Source: Halichondria panicea (lineage: Eukaryota > Porifera > Demospongiae > Suberitida > Halichondriidae). Taken from it: a stretch of DNA of 64,000 nucleotides. The translations under genes were made by a program, and so were the position numbers. Below, in pieces: positions 32,986 to 45,096 of this stretch (its first letter is position 1; each line of letters begins with the position of its first letter). The DNA is taken from contig NC_087383.1 of assembly GCF_963675165.1 (NCBI RefSeq), positions 5,114,979-5,178,978 of the forward strand. The letters are read 5' to 3'. Under the pieces are notes generated by a model. It did no database searches. It was not told the origin of the DNA and worked only from the letters and a program-made list of their open reading frames with translations.

Positions 32986-33970
32986 ATGAGCTCTGAGTCG
33001 TTTGGTGAACCATCCAGTCCTCCACCCACCCCCAGTACAGATCATCAACCTGAAGAATGTGAAGATCATATGCCAAAAGCAGCACTAGAAGCGCCATTCA
33101 GTGGAAGATAAGCGGAGGCTTCGAAGTACAAAAAAGAAGCGGAAGAGACAGCAGAGAGTCTAAGAACAGTTAGGCAAGGAAAGAGATGCTCTAAGAAATG
33201 AACAACAAGCCACCCTAAAATATAAGAGCATGGCGAGGTCTTTTTGGGATAGATGGCGTTGGGAGCTACTAAAACGCAAAGAAGCACACAGAGAAAATCT
33301 GACTAGAAACAGGCACTCCTATACGGCTAAATAAGCTGCAATTCACCATTGTATTGATCTGAGCCCATTGCAGGATCCAATTGCTGATGGTAAGCCAACT
33401 GCAATGTATATTGGACGAGGCTCTTTTTCTGTCGTTCGTTATTCTTGTAGCTGTTAAAGAGTTGTTCCTACAACAAGATGTACTCCATGAAGAAAACATG
33501 CTCATAAGGCTGTGCCATCCTTACTTACCTTATCTACTCGGAATCTGCACCTCTGCTCGTCCACTACGTTCATGGCATTGGCTTAAATACTATTACTTTA
33601 TTTCAAGAACTGCAAGAACCAAAGCATTTTTCTTGCATGAAGCAATGGATTTTAATCACCACTCAGCTAATTGAAGCACTTTGCTATTTACAATTTACAT
33701 TCTGAAGTTAAAATGATCCACAACGATATCTAGGCTATTTAATTTCCAGCAGTCTTTGTGCTACCACCAGTAGTACACATGCTTCTTCAGCTGTAGACAG
33801 CGATCTTAACCCAATGTCTATGTATCATGCAGTACTTATCGACTTTGGTAAAGCTACAGATAGGGAGTCTGGTATCACCTAAACGATATCGAGTACCTTT
33901 CACGGTATCCACATATCGCACAAGGTGTGTACAGTGATACTTTCTCTCTAGGCTAAAATCAAAGACAGAA
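32986..33970 (+). pseudogene. divergent protein kinase gene, broken
   Basis: The ATG at 32986 opens MSSESFGEPSSPPPTPSTDH, then a charged coiled-coil segment (ASKYKKEAEETAESLRTV; frame changes at 33110 and 33210). A kinase domain follows: RGSF/SVV-type glycine loop near 33415-33440, VAVKEL (catalytic Lys, about 33449), an MLIRLCHPYLPYLLGICTSA segment (about 33498-33555), MIHNDI (about 33712-33729, HND in place of the usual HRD), and VLIDFGKATDRESG (DFG at about 33841). The region between the N-lobe and the catalytic loop is out of frame or shortened. Stops occur throughout, for example after GIT near 33880. I recall a large family of such HND kinases in sponges; this copy appears dead or intron-interrupted beyond my reading. 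Confidence 0.6.
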
Positions 33971-34331
33971 ACCACTATTCTTCGTTAACTTGTACTACAA
34001 AACAAAAACTATTTTTTGCGATTGAGAAATGTCGTTGTCGTTCACTTCACTTCCACAGGCGCCCATGCTCAGAGGATTTTTTGAAAGTCATGAAGGTCGT
34101 AATGAACTCGATGTGAATTAAGCATGTGTATATATGAACAGTGAATGATGAACAGTGAATGAGATACTACATGACTGTATAGTTAATTATAGACATGTAT
34201 GATTGTAATTTTTTATTGTATTCACAATTTACTTCCATAATTAGAATGAATGTTTCACTGGTAAAGGACATGCAACAAAAACTGTTTCTACTTGGGTCAA
34301 TCCGTTTTCAAAAGGAAATGTGATTGGGAGT

Positions 34332-37194
34332 TCATTGGGAGTTCAGCATATGCACACCTTGCATAAATTCTTTGGACGGGAGCATGCATTTGGTAGTTCG
34401 AAGAGATCTAGACATACTTTTGCGGATACTCCAAACCAATCGTAGCATCGATGTTGCTTTCTCATATGCAAACAAGTAGGTTTCAGTCTGTGGATGACAA
34501 GCAGCGTTTAACTTGAACTTGGTCTTGATGGAATGCTTCAGATAGAACTGTACTTCTCCTACATTTAATCCAGAACTGTCGCTTGCTAACCGTCCGTTGG
34601 AAGGCCAGTGTGCCATGATAACGGAGGATGAGATATTGTTAGGACCAGGTTTAACAGATCCAACTAATCACTAGCAATCAGAACACATCCATATTCTCTA
34701 TAGAAGTAGGACAAGTGTATTATATCTTTATGCGGATACATGTGATCGTATATAGATTTTAGCTGTTGAAACATATCTTGCGTGAGAACTTTTTGCTGGA
34801 ATTGGAGGCAGTACCTTCACAAAGGGCCAGTACCAGCAGTTGACGAGTACATCATGCCTACAACGGTGCCAAATGTTGACTTACGATGCTTGTCAAGTGA
34901 CTGTCGATAAGTTAGTGGTATGACCGAGAGGAAATCTTCATTAGAGGGTAAATTAAGGTTGTTGGCTAAACAAAATCTTTTGAGTAGCTGTGATTCTATA
35001 GATTTTTTATTTGTATGAACTGATTCGAGAATACCATTATATCGCTCAAAAGCATAGCACCAAAATGCATGTGCTGGATGCATGTGCTGGACCAAAGTCT
35101 TCGATACTATCGACAATGTGACAGTGAAGGTGCATATTTGGAGTGCAATAACTAGATCCATATATATCCTCAAATTTGTCGCAAAACTTTAAGAAGAGCA
35201 TGTCAGCTGCTTGAATATCTGCTTTCTTAATGTATCTGGCTTGAAGTGTATCTGGCTTGAAGGTATCTGGCTTGAAGAATTGAACACGCTCTCACAAACA
35301 ATAGCCAACACCGGAGATGGGTATCGGGAATAATTCCTTTCAGTACAATTGGAGTATCCAGTATCGGCTGTGAAACCACCACTATTGCTGGCAATGTTCG
35401 AGGGAATTCGACCAATGTCATGAGGGCATCTAAATTTTTTCAGCTTACTTTCAATGTCTGACACCGACAGATATTAGATATTCCAACTCTACCCATACTT
35501 TAAAAACATGTTTTCCTGTGCCTAAAAACAGGTTATGCATGGGATCAATAACGGTAAACTTAATTGGGTCAAAGTAAGGTAGTATTGAGTATCGCACACC
35601 ATACTTGCTTTCCATACTTGCTTTCCATTTGTTGAATAGATGTCTTTGTATTCTCCTTGAGAATCTCGTCTTCATTCGTCCTTAGTTTCCATTGATCTCT
35701 ACTAAATCCTGAGTAGTCATGTTGATTGAATTCTTTTAAACATTTGTAACAAGCTAACTTCGCAAAATGTCCAAGGAATCCACAGGAATCCACATACTTT
35801 CCTACTAGCAGGTATATCACAGCTGACGCAAGTTAATGCCATGCGAACATTGACATGTGTAGTGGTGTTCCCCCTCTGAATAGGAATAAGTAATCCTTGC
35901 TTATCAACTAGAGGGGAAAGGTAAGAGTTAATAGTGAGAGAAGATTCTTTCGGTCCTGGCATTATTCCAACGAGAAGTACATTTTCCTGTTTATATCTCT
36001 CAGTCCGAGGAAGGTTTTGTATTGTGAGATAAATCCCATGTAGTGTGCTTAAAAGGTTGGAGGATGATCTAGATATCCGCTTGATTCAAAAGACTTCCAT
36101 ATATTTCCATCATATATATCTGATGTGAAATTTGGCTACTATGTTCTTTCCATTTCCAATACCGGCATTGTTCAATAAAATTATCTCTGTTCATTAACTT
36201 TGTGATACCTCGTTTTATAGATCTGTATGGGTACACTTTTTGTGGAACAAGACGATAGCCTTTTTTGACATTTAGTAATAAATAGCCACATTGAATAGCC
36301 ACATTGAGGTAAAGCTACATGCCGGCACTTCTTGGATTCTTTAAAGCCATTAATTTTGCCAATAATTATATCAATGCAATTATATGGAATGACAATTCGG
36401 ACATACCACATACTCAGTACACCAATTTTGAGTATCAAATCCCAACAGCTTGTGAATTTTTTTATGTGTGATTGGTACAGCACTTTCTTGTTCGATAATA
36501 CTGGTGTCATTGAATGCTTGACCCACAGCACGGAGAAAGAACTTGATAAATCGAATTAAGCTTGTCACTGCTGCACTGGATATTTTAAAGGCACTTTGCC
36601 ACAAAATTAGAAATATCAAAAGGAACTGTAATGGTGCTTGAAGTGCTTGAAGAGACTGAGACATAGTGTTGTGTGTAGTTGTGGTACCCTCTTCGGGTAC
36701 TTCGAGTTTGTCATCAGATGACCACATTTCATCCTAAGAAACAATTATATGCGTGAATAACATTTAATTTATAGGATCATGCGTGTTCACATATATACGT
36801 GTGTCGTGTATTTGCTCATCTCGCCCTACAATTATGCATGTACTGTTTGTACTGTTTAATTTGCTAATATATCTAAAATCATGTAAGCAAAGCAAGGTAC
36901 CTGACATCTGTGATGCAGAATCGTCACCAGCATTTGTCTGTGAAAAGTCAACCTGAGTTTCATTGTCAGAGCTCTCTGTAGACGAGGAACATGATGCTTC
37001 AGCAATCAACAAGGCCTTGTGCTGATAATAGGTTGATTTTGGACACATTTTGACTGCAGTGAGTACAGTACTTGTATCTCTTTTTTTTGGGAGGTGGAGG
37101 GCATGCAGACAACACTGTCTGGAGCACTTGGACAACCTAGAGCTATAGGTCTATTCTCTTGTTCATTAGACATGATGTCATTCACATGTGACAA
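34332..37194 (-). pseudogene. CACTA/EnSpm (TNP2-type) transposase, first copy
   Basis: Read from 37194 leftward. The N-terminal segment holds CPKSTYYQHKALLIAEASCS and an acidic stretch. Next come VVCPNCHSIYNC and KKCRHVALPQCGY (zinc-binding Cys pairs, about 36300-36400), then NSYLSPLVDKQGLLIPI, MALTCVSCDIPASRKVCGFL and HFAKLACYKCLKEFNQ (about 35720-35910). The catalytic block VIDPMHNLFLGTGKHVFKVW is at about 35490-35560. Then come PNMHLHCHIVDSIED (about 35090-35160) and AFWCYAFERYNGILESVH (about 35010-35075). These are the standard Transposase_21 blocks in order. The frame is broken many times. Several breaks sit at 9-13-base tandem duplications, for example CCATACTTGCTTT near 35608-35633 and ATTGAATAGCCAC near 36280-36306. 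The element's CACTA ends were not found. Confidence 0.8.
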
Positions 37195-37224
37195 ATTGCA
37201 TGCAGCCTAACGGTTCGGTTCAGT

Positions 37225-37395
37225 AAGATTCCGTCTAGCTATAATTATGATAACAATGACGGTCATTCCCGACGGACACCGTTCAATGACTGCGTTTCCT
37301 GAAACGGCTGACACGGGGACCGTCTGTTGGTGAGGCCGTTCAGCTACCGTCTATGCTACCGTCTATGTACCGTCTCTGCCACTAGCCACGGTAAG
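37225..37395. repeat. cluster of ACCGT / ACGGT motifs, right
   Basis: About a dozen CCGT(C/T) or GACGG words in 170 bases (GACGGTCATTCCCGACGG, then GGACCGTCTG, CTACCGTCTATG twice, TACCGTCTCTG). It lies just upstream of the EnSpm gene start (37194). With 29030-29285 it may mark the subterminal regions of one large element. Confidence 0.5.
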
Positions 37396-37568
37396 TCAGA
37401 TTTCCCGTGATGCAGGCCCACTTTTCCTGTGTGTGACAGCATTGGAGAACACTAACAGATTAATACTTCAGCTATGTTAGATTACCATGTTATTGTTTGC
37501 ATAGTTATTGTTTGCATAGTGCTAAATTTTTGTGCAAACAAATCAACTAATTAGAAGCTATCTTACGG

Positions 37569-37874
37569 TAGGCGGGTAGCTTAGTTTTTAGGTGTTGGGT
37601 GTTGAACAATGTACGAGTATGAACAATGTACGAGTACCTCAGCTAACTGGGTATAAGAGTATAAGAGTCAGGGTCTTCGCTAGGGGTCTTCGCTAGGCTT
37701 GTTAGATGCTACAAAAGGTCGTATTTTAGTGTAAAAACCGCGTTCAGTACACGTAAGAGCTGAAATTTACCAGTTAGAGACGGCAGAGCTTTATTCCCAC
37801 TTAGTACTACATAAAGTATCTTATATTCTACATGATTAAACACATCCAAAAGAGTACTTCTAGCTACCCGCCTA
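37569..37874. repeat. short-arm inverted repeat pair
   Basis: TAGGCGGGTAGCT (37569-37581) and AGCTACCCGCCTA (37862-37874) are exact reverse complements about 280 bases apart. The interior contains a 17-base-period doublet (37604-37637) and a GGTCTTCGCTAGG doublet near 37671-37696. Possibly a small MITE; no target duplication seen. Confidence 0.45.
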
Positions 37875-38239
37875 GGCCTTGCATACAGATAGCTAGCTTC
37901 TTGCCATCAGGTGTGGCTAAATTATTGGCAGCTGCCCACGCAAGAGTGCACCCACAACTGATAACTGTAACTATACACTGAGTACAATAGAATGTCACAA
38001 TAATTATGTAACATAATTGTGTAACGTATAGGTAATTGAATATCTGCAAACTGTACTTACTTGAAAGACAACAGTTTATCTTGAGTCTTCATGGTCTTGA
38101 AGTTACCTGCATTAAATAAATTTATGACTTTCAGCTGATACGGCATATAATTATACAGCCCAGTTTATATGCGTTTATATAATTATATGCAACATTAATA
38201 GAGAACCGTTTTCATTATACAGACCAATCATTTTCTATA

Positions 38240-39277
38240 CATGTAATGTTATACTGTATAAAATAATTATAGGCATGGCTCAAATCATCAACTGTAACTC
38301 GATGTGCTATCCGCTCAGAGGATAACCAACAACTCAAGAAGAACATTAAGCGAGTCAGACCTACAAGTTGTAATTAATGAGTACAATGACAGGTTTCAGG
38401 TTTGAGGGTGTAACTATGCACATGGAACAGTCACTAGGGAATAAAAGAATCCGACTCCCCCTCCTGCTGACACCCACAAAATCAAAAGGTCTTTTCATTG
38501 TCAGCATGGCCAGCAGAAGAGAAAAAGAAAAAGAAGCACCAGCTCACCGATTGCAAAGAATGCCCCTCTCCCTGACAAGGGCCTTCCCCAGCAAATTCCA
38601 CACAAAAGTAGTAAACCCCAAACCACTTTAATGCACCAAGAAAGTACTTGCTGAAATGACCGCTATCTGCCCAAGAAAGCTTCAACAAAACGTTATCGCC
38701 AGTACACCAAATTCTAAGCTAATGGTAAAGCCATCCAGCCAGAAAAAACAAGCCTCACGTAGACAGATAATATATACGAAATACAAAACATACAATACAG
38801 ACGTCAATTGATTCAACTCAGCTGTAATGGGGAACAGAATGAGTTGGAGAAAGTATGATAGAATGAGGAAAGATGGTGCAAGCCAGTCCTCAATCACTTC
38901 TACAACGCACCATGGCTCTAGTAGCAAAGAACAAAAAGACGGCGCAAGAGTGGAGTGAAAACGAGACAGCTAGACGTTATGGACTAACTGACGTTATGGA
39001 CTAACTGATGCAAATGGTGGACAGACAGTGAAGGAGTTCCTTAAAGAAAAAGATATTGGCATTGCACACCAAAGAAATCCATCAGCTCGCCCTGAAGGCA
39101 TTCCCTTTCCAATGCCACGACCATCTCTACCTAGCACAAAAAGAGACTTGGAGATATGGTGAACTCAGGAGAGATAGCCCAAGGAACTAACGTGGTGCCA
39201 ACAGAAATAACAACATTCAGTTTTGATAAACTACACAGTACAGTAACCGAAAAACTGAGTAACCGAAACTGTGCTCA
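38240..39277 (+). pseudogene. decayed uncharacterised gene, cut by the gypsy element
   Basis: Coherent but broken frames: TDCKECPSPLTRAFPSKFHT (about 38545-38605), AEMTAICPRKLQQNVIASTP (about 38652-38710), QKKQASRRQIIYTKYKTYNT (about 38740-38800), AVMGNRMSWRKYDRMRKDGA (about 38820-38880), then VKEFLKEKDIGIAH, ARPEGIPFPMPRPSLP and TTFSFDKLHSTVTEKLSNRN, reaching the LTR at 39278. Continuation beyond the element at 45319 stays in a plausible frame (KISLLEIRKNVLKKHE). An exact 17-base duplication (GACGTTATGGACTAACT, 38973-39006) lies inside. I recall similar sponge predicted proteins but no domain. Function unknown. Confidence 0.4.
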
Positions 39278-39495
39278 TGTAACGATCCTTACCTATACTC
39301 GTTATGTTATTCTATTAATAGCTATAGGTTAGTCTATTAATAGCAGCACGTGTGTTGTGCTAAATATACGTTATGATTGAATATATCATCTCTGCTTTGG
39401 ATGCCTGTGTCTATGACTATATTATATGAACATTGACTTACATTGAACAGTATACTAGGTAGTTTGGCTAACTGGTGCCGTAGTCCTGCGTGACA
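39278..39495 (+). repeat. 5' LTR, 218 bases
   Basis: TG...CA ends, with the same length as the 3' LTR. The only difference noticed is GTGTGTTGTG here versus GTGTATTGTG at the right (position about 39354). Confidence 0.95.
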
Positions 39496-39497
39496 TT

Positions 39498-39515
39498 TGG
39501 CGACCCTGCCAGGAC
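39498..39515 (+). other. primer-binding site
   Basis: TGGCGACCCTGCCAGGAC starts two bases (TT) after the LTR. A TGG start complementary to a tRNA CCA end is standard. The tRNA species was not determined. Confidence 0.7.
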
Positions 39516-39557
39516 CTGATGAACAGGTGCTAGTTAGCAGCTGCTTAATTAACGCTT

Positions 39558-41246
39558 ATGACTAATCGTGAACTAAGACAACTGGAACAAGTTCAAGCAG
39601 AAACTAGACTACGCTCAGGAAGAGCTAGAGTTCAAGTAACAGAGATGGATGAACCGACCGTTGAGGACTTGACATCCCAGCTTGAAAGCCTACGTGCCCA
39701 GCTACGGGAAAAGGAAGAAGTAGTGGAAAAGCTTCAATCAGTAGCAGACGAGACTAAACTGAAGTTGGAAGAGTCCCTGGACGCTGCTGAAGAAAGAATC
39801 GCAGGACTAGAGCTAGAGCTAAGTCAATTGGTGATGCGAGGTGAACTTGAGAGTCTGCGTACGCTCGAGAATTTGCGAGCAGAGCACAGACAGGTGCTCA
39901 ACAAAGAAACTGATCGTAAGGAAGCTGAAACTAAACGGATGGAAACGTGGATATATGACTTGAAGAAGAGCCATGAGAACGAGAAGACCCGGCTGCTGGA
40001 GCGAATAGCCTACCTGGAAACCATACGTGGCGTTGAAGGTGAAGCTGGAGTTTCGACGAGTGCCGAACCGATAGCCGATGATGACTCTTTGTCTACTAGT
40101 ACCCCTGCTGATCGATCTTGGTGAAGACACGACATTGCGTGATGACGGAGAGACGGCAATTTTGTCTGCAACGGCTCCAATGTTTGTACCCGCTGCGACC
40201 CCTCCTACTACGATTCCTGCTGAAGTTCTTATACCCGAGTCTGATACCAGCGTCATGGGTGTGATGACCCCGTCTAATGAAGGCACAAACGGATGCTATG
40301 ACTGCTCAAGCAAGAGCCGCTATTATACAGCCGCTATTATACAACACCTTCCTCCTCTACCTCGGTTTACAGGTGAAGGCCAAGACGCTGCGATGACAAT
40401 TTTAGTAAATGGGCAGAATTATTCAAGGAGAGAGCCAAGTTCTCTGGCTGGGGTCCAGATGATCAGTTATATCACCTGAAAACACACTTGGAGAAGTCAG
40501 CCCTGGAAGCGTACGGAAACCTCCCAGATAGTAGCAAGACTGATGTCAGCAGTGCTATTGCATCTCTACGACAACGTTTCAAACCCGGTGGAATGGAAGA
40601 ATTACGTGGATTGGAGTTCCACAGAAGAATACAAGGCGATGAGACCACTGAACAGTTGGGTCTAAGTATCCAACACCTTGGTAAAAGGGCCTACCCATCC
40701 ATGGGCGGCAAGGACTTTGACCGACTACTGAAAGGCCGCTTCTATCAAGCCCTGAAAGTTGTATGGCAAAGAAAGCTTGGTCCTCCTAAGCCTGGTGAAA
40801 GTTTTCACGATCTGTTATGTCGTGCACGTCTGCTTGAAGAATACGAAAAACAGTACCAAGAGTCGGCTAGGACCAGAGAACCAGGCAGAACTAAACAGTT
40901 TAAGCTGGACGATCACATTGTCAAGAAACCGAATAGTGAACAGAAGACTGGTGACGCAAGACGTTGCCATCTGTGCAAGGAAGTTGGTCACCTTCGTCGA
41001 AATTGTCCGCACAAGAGAGAAGCCCCTGGACGAACTTTCAGGACCGCTAACACCAGTGCTGTAGTGACGCGTGTGCGACCCAAGGATCTAACCGAGGCTC
41101 AGCTAGAGCAACTCTTAGCCGAAAGAAGACTAGAATGTGAAGGATCCCTGTTGCAGCTACAAGAGGGTAGCGATGTGAATACTATAATTGCCTCTACGAA
41201 GACAGCTGAAGCTGTGGGTCCGTCCTCTGATGGAAGTAACAATTGA
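39558..41246 (+). pseudogene. gag: gag of the gypsy element, frameshifted
   Basis: The structural protein that forms the particle and binds RNA. The ATG at 39558 opens a coiled-coil region (TNRELRQLEQVQAETRLRSG; repeated Leu/Glu heptads to about 40000) ending at a TGA at 40122-40124. The frame resumes through LPPLPRFTGEGQDA (about 40348-40390) and a capsid-like part (LEKSALEAYGNLPDSSKT, LGKRAYPSMGGKDFDRLL). A zinc knuckle follows, CHLCKEVGHLRRNC (about 40966-41007, C-x2-C-x4-H-x4-C). Breaks: a stop at 40124, a 14-base duplication (GCCGCTATTATACA, 40316-40343) and a shift near 40395. The 41246 stop overlaps the protease frame, so a programmed shift is possible there but is not distinguishable from damage. 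Confidence 0.85.
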
Positions 41247-42061
41247 TGTAGAAGGGATCCCGATTCTGGCCACTGTGGATACTGGAGCCCAGTCTACCAT
41301 CCTGTCACGATCTGCATTCCATGAGGTAGCCCGACACATTCGTGAGACTGGACAGGATGTCCCCACGCTAGAACTACCCACAGTGAAACTCTATGGCAAG
41401 GATGGCCAGAAGGGAGGCAAGGAGTTATGTATTACTGCCCAAGTATCCCTTTGTATTACCCCTACGATCCCAATCTGTGACGGTACCAGTGTTTATACAG
41501 CCCGATAGCGAACAGCCATGTTTACTGGGGATGAACTCGTTACTGCCGCTTGGTGTCCAAGTAGTTGATGAAGACGGCAAGCCACTGTTGAAGCTGAGAC
41601 AAAGCAAGGCAGAAGAGAAAATGCTCAAGGTTAATTTGGTGAGTGCACTTACGTTACCGTGTCAAAAGGGTCGTATAGTTGAAGCCAAATTGATTGACTG
41701 TGATGTTAAACATAATATGCTAGATAAGAAAGATGTGTTGTTTGAGCCTAACCGTGAGGCCTTGAGCCTTTTGGGTTTAGAACTATCAGAATCGCTTGTC
41801 ACTGTGTACGAGAATAAGGTGTTACTACCCATTGAGAATCCACAAGGTATCCCTGTTCGTTTAGACGAGTGTTTTGAGTTGGGAACTGTAAAATTGGTAG
41901 ACCTTTCCGCTACTAAAGGTGAACAAAGTACGGTTGAGAGTTGTCAAACTAGCAGTAATGGCCATGTAAAGGTTCTTACTCCCACGGTTGAGCGTGCAAA
42001 GAAACTGCTTAATGTTTTGAGCCTCCCTAGTGATAAACTTAGCCCCAGCAGAAACCGATGA
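41188..42061 (+). pseudogene. pol: gypsy protease and pre-RT region
   Basis: The aspartic protease reads ILATVDTGAQSTILSRSAF (about 41262-41318, D-T-G-A catalytic motif). After a frame change near 41450 the segment VTVPVFIQPDSEQPCLLGMN (about 41476-41535) matches the flap and end of gypsy-type proteases. The linker continues through LVSALTLPCQKGRIVEAK to 42061. The next frame opens at 42030 with a 30-base overlap. Confidence 0.8.
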
Positions 42062-43410
42062 GCTGAAAGCTCTTGTATCTGAATTTAGTGATGTATTTGC
42101 ATTGGATGATACCGAAGAGCATACCCTCGACACTGGTGATCGCTCGCCTGTACATCAACCGCCCTATCGCACCCCTGTGATACGACGTGCTGAACTTGAT
42201 CGAATGGTCGTTGCTATGCAGGAACAAGGGATTGTTGAGCCTTCCTGTAGCCCTTGGGCAAGCCCTGTCGTATTGGTGCCCAAAAAAGACGGTAGCCTCA
42301 GGTTTTGTGTAGATTATCGTCGACTTAACTCTCTCACACGCAAAGACGTGTACCCTCTACCACGTGTGGACGATATACTGACCTCCCTCGGCGAAGCAAA
42401 ATACTTCACTTCCCTAGACCTTGCTTCTGGTTACTGGCAGATCAAGCTTGACGCTGATGCTCGCCAGAAGAGTGCCTTCACTACTCACAATGGCCTCTTT
42501 GAGTTCACTAGGATGCCATTCGGTTTGTGTAATGCACCTGCCACTTTTCAACGGGTAATGCAGAGAGTTCTTTCTGGGTTGGAGTATCATTGTTGTTTTG
42601 TATACCTCGATGACGTACTAGTGGCTTCCAAGACGTTCCAGGACCACCTACAACATCTACGCCAAGTGTTTAGTCGCTTGAGGTCGGCTTTGCTTCGGTT
42701 AAAGCCAAAGAAATGTGAGCTCCTGAAAGATAAAGTCAATTTTCTTGGTCACGTAGTCTCTGCGACTGGTATTGAACCAGACCCGTCAAAAACGGAAAGG
42801 ATCAAGTGTTACCCGTGTCCTGTGGATGTGACATCCCTGAGACGTTTCCTAGGACTTGCGTCCTACTACCGTCGCTTCGTACCTAAGTTTGCTGAAGTGG
42901 CTGCTCCACTACACAAACTCACCAAGAAAGACGTTCCGTTTCGATGGACTAGAGAGTGCAAGTCCGCTTTTGAGAAGCTGAAATTGGCTCTGACGACTAC
43001 CCCTGTGTTGACATATCCTCTATCCTCGGTTTGGCCCTAACTGCAGTTTTATTCTGGAGACTGATGCAAGTACAGTCGGGTTGGGTGCTGTCTTGGCCCA
43101 ACAACAAGCAGATGGATCAATACACCCCGTGGCTTACGCTTCACGATCTGTCAACAAACACGAAAGTAACTATGGTATCTCGGAGCTAGAGACACTAGGA
43201 CTGGTGTGGGCTGTGCGCTATTTCCGACCATACATACTTGGACACCCATGCACCGTGGTTACTGACCATACCGCTTGTCTGGCTATTCTCAATACGCCGA
43301 AACCATCTGGCAAGCTGGCAAGATGGGCCTTAACCATACAAGAGATGGATCTCACTATCAAGCACAAGCCAGGACGAAAGCACAAACGCAGATGCTCTCT
43401 CGAGGATTGA
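42030..43410 (+). pseudogene. pol: gypsy reverse transcriptase and RNase H
   Basis: Copies the element's RNA into DNA and removes the RNA strand. Reverse transcriptase blocks run in order: VVLVPKKDGSLRFCVDYRRL (about 42268-42325), YFTSLDLASGYWQIKL (first catalytic Asp), FEFTRMPFGLCNAPATFQRV, and CCFVYLDDVLVASKTF (YLDD catalytic box at about 42600-42620), then KKCELLKDKVNFLGHVVS and FLGLASYYRRFVPKFAEVA. An exact 7-base duplication (TATCCTC, 43014-43020/43021-43027) throws the frame into a stop at 43038. RNase H resumes with FILETDASTVGLGAVLAQQQ (about 43051-43110), YGISELETLGLVWAVRYF and VVTDHTACLAIL. One extra A near 43383 ends this frame at 43410. All catalytic residues are present. Confidence 0.92.
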
Positions 43411-45015
43411 GGAAGAAGATACCCCGAACGGATCTGATGAAAAAGAGTTGCTCACAGAGAATTCTATTGACAAAGACGAGTTGCTCACGGAGAGTTCAAT
43501 TGGTGCTGTGGAATCTGTAGCTCAAGACTACAGTCCTGTTATACCTGATGCAGAAGAAGTTGGTCGACTCCAAGCTGAGGATAGTGACTTCGTCACTATG
43601 CGCAATTACCTGCAACATGGAGAATTACCTCTTGATGAGAAGTCATCTCAGAAGATCGTGCTAGAAAGCAAGTACTTCACTGTAGTTAATGGTGTACTCT
43701 ATAGAGAAGATAGAGACCGCCCTTGTATAGCCGTACCTCTGAGTCTACGACAACAGCTGATGGAAGAAGCTCACAAGGGTCGTTTTGCAGGACACCTTGC
43801 TGATAAGAAAGTCCACGATCGCCTGAGACGTACTTTATGGTGGCCTAGTATGAGGAATGATGTCAACAAGTTTTGTTACTCGTGCCTGGAATGTTCCACT
43901 TGTTCCACTCGCAAGACGGGCCGCAGATGTTTCAAACCTCCTCTACATCCGATACCTGTTTACATCCGATACCTGTTGGCGGTCCATTTCATTGAGTTGC
44001 CGTCGATATACTACAGTTACCTCTCACAACTAATGGTAACAAGTACGTGGCTGTATTTATGGATTATTTCACGAAAATAATGGCCCGAAGCATTTGCAAT
44101 ACCTGATCAGAAGGCCGAGACAATTGCAAAGTTGTTCACTGAGCAAATAGTGTGTCGACACGGTATTCCTGAGGAGTTGTTGTCTGACCGTGGTGCTAAT
44201 TTTCTGTCGACATTGGTGCAAGAAATTTGCAAATTACTTGATGTAAGAAAAATCAATACATCGGGCTATCACCCCCAAACTGATGGCATGGTGGAACGAT
44301 TTAATATGACTCTCACCAACATGATTGCCAAGTCATGCAATGTCCACAACCAAGACTGGGACGTACACCTTCCGTACTTGTTGTTTGCCTACAGGTGTAG
44401 TGCTCAGGAATCAACTAAGGAATTGCCCTTTTTCCTAATGCATGGACGTGAGACGTGACCCCCCGCATTCCAACCGAGAGTTTGCTCGCTCAGAACCGGA
44501 GTCCTTATGCCGTGGATGCTGATGATTTCAAACTGGATCTCGTCTCTAGTTTGTCTCTCGCTTGGAAGCTGGCTAGTGAGAGTATTGAGAGTTCACAAAT
44601 TTCTCAGAAACGTTTTTACGACCGTGCGACTAAACAACCAAAAGTGCATCCCGGCGATCGAGTGATGGTTTTCATGCCCGCAGAACAGCAAGGTGTAAAA
44701 CCTGGAAACTATCGCGGCCCTTTCACGGTCCTTACCGTGTGTTAAAGGTGACTGAGTGTTAAAGGTGACTGAGGTGACTGATACCAACGTTGAAGTTCGG
44801 CTCGTTGGTCGACCCAAAGACGATTCAATCTTCGTTCATTTGAATCGAGTCCGCATGTGTTATCCCGAACAAGGTGATCAAGTATGGAGTGGACGTGTCC
44901 GTAGATCTCGAAAAGCCAAACGTAACCGTTCAAGTGATGTGACTTCCTACGTTGATCAATATACTGGTCCAATGAATATACTGGTCCAATGACACGTTCT
45001 CGCTCCAAGAAATGA
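43411..45015 (+). pseudogene. pol: gypsy integrase and C-terminal region, frameshifted
   Basis: Inserts the DNA copy into the genome. An acidic linker with a repeated ELLTE(N/S)SI motif precedes the HHCC zinc region (EEAHKGRFAGHLADKKVHDR ... CYSCLECSTC, about 43765-43905). The catalytic core has AVDI-like, LSDRGANFLSTLVQEI (second Asp, about 44180) and SGYHPQTDGMVERFNMTLTN (Glu, about 44262-44320). The C-terminal part has FYDRATKQPKVHPGDRVMVF and NYRGPFTVL, then RLVGRPKDDSIFVHLNRVRM. Breaks: exact 17-base duplications at 43944-43977, 44739-44772 and 44958-44991, a 7-base one at 44445-44458, a TGA in the core near 43994, and a 4-base insertion near 44078. Confidence 0.88.
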
Positions 45016-45081
45016 ATTACGACAATTGTTTTGACTGTTATTCCTATTTATCATACCTGAGTTTCGAGGACGAACCCCAAA

Positions 45082-45096
45082 CTCAGGGGGGGGATA
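45082..45096 (+). other. polypurine tract
   Basis: CTCAGGGGGGGGATA directly precedes the 3' LTR, the usual plus-strand primer position. Confidence 0.8.

Noticed and set aside
39819-40286. 155-codon minus frame opposite gag
   Set aside because: Shadow of the gag coding strand.
41188-41246. Programmed frameshift between gag and protease
   Set aside because: An overlap exists, but so many other breaks occur in the element that damage cannot be told from programming.
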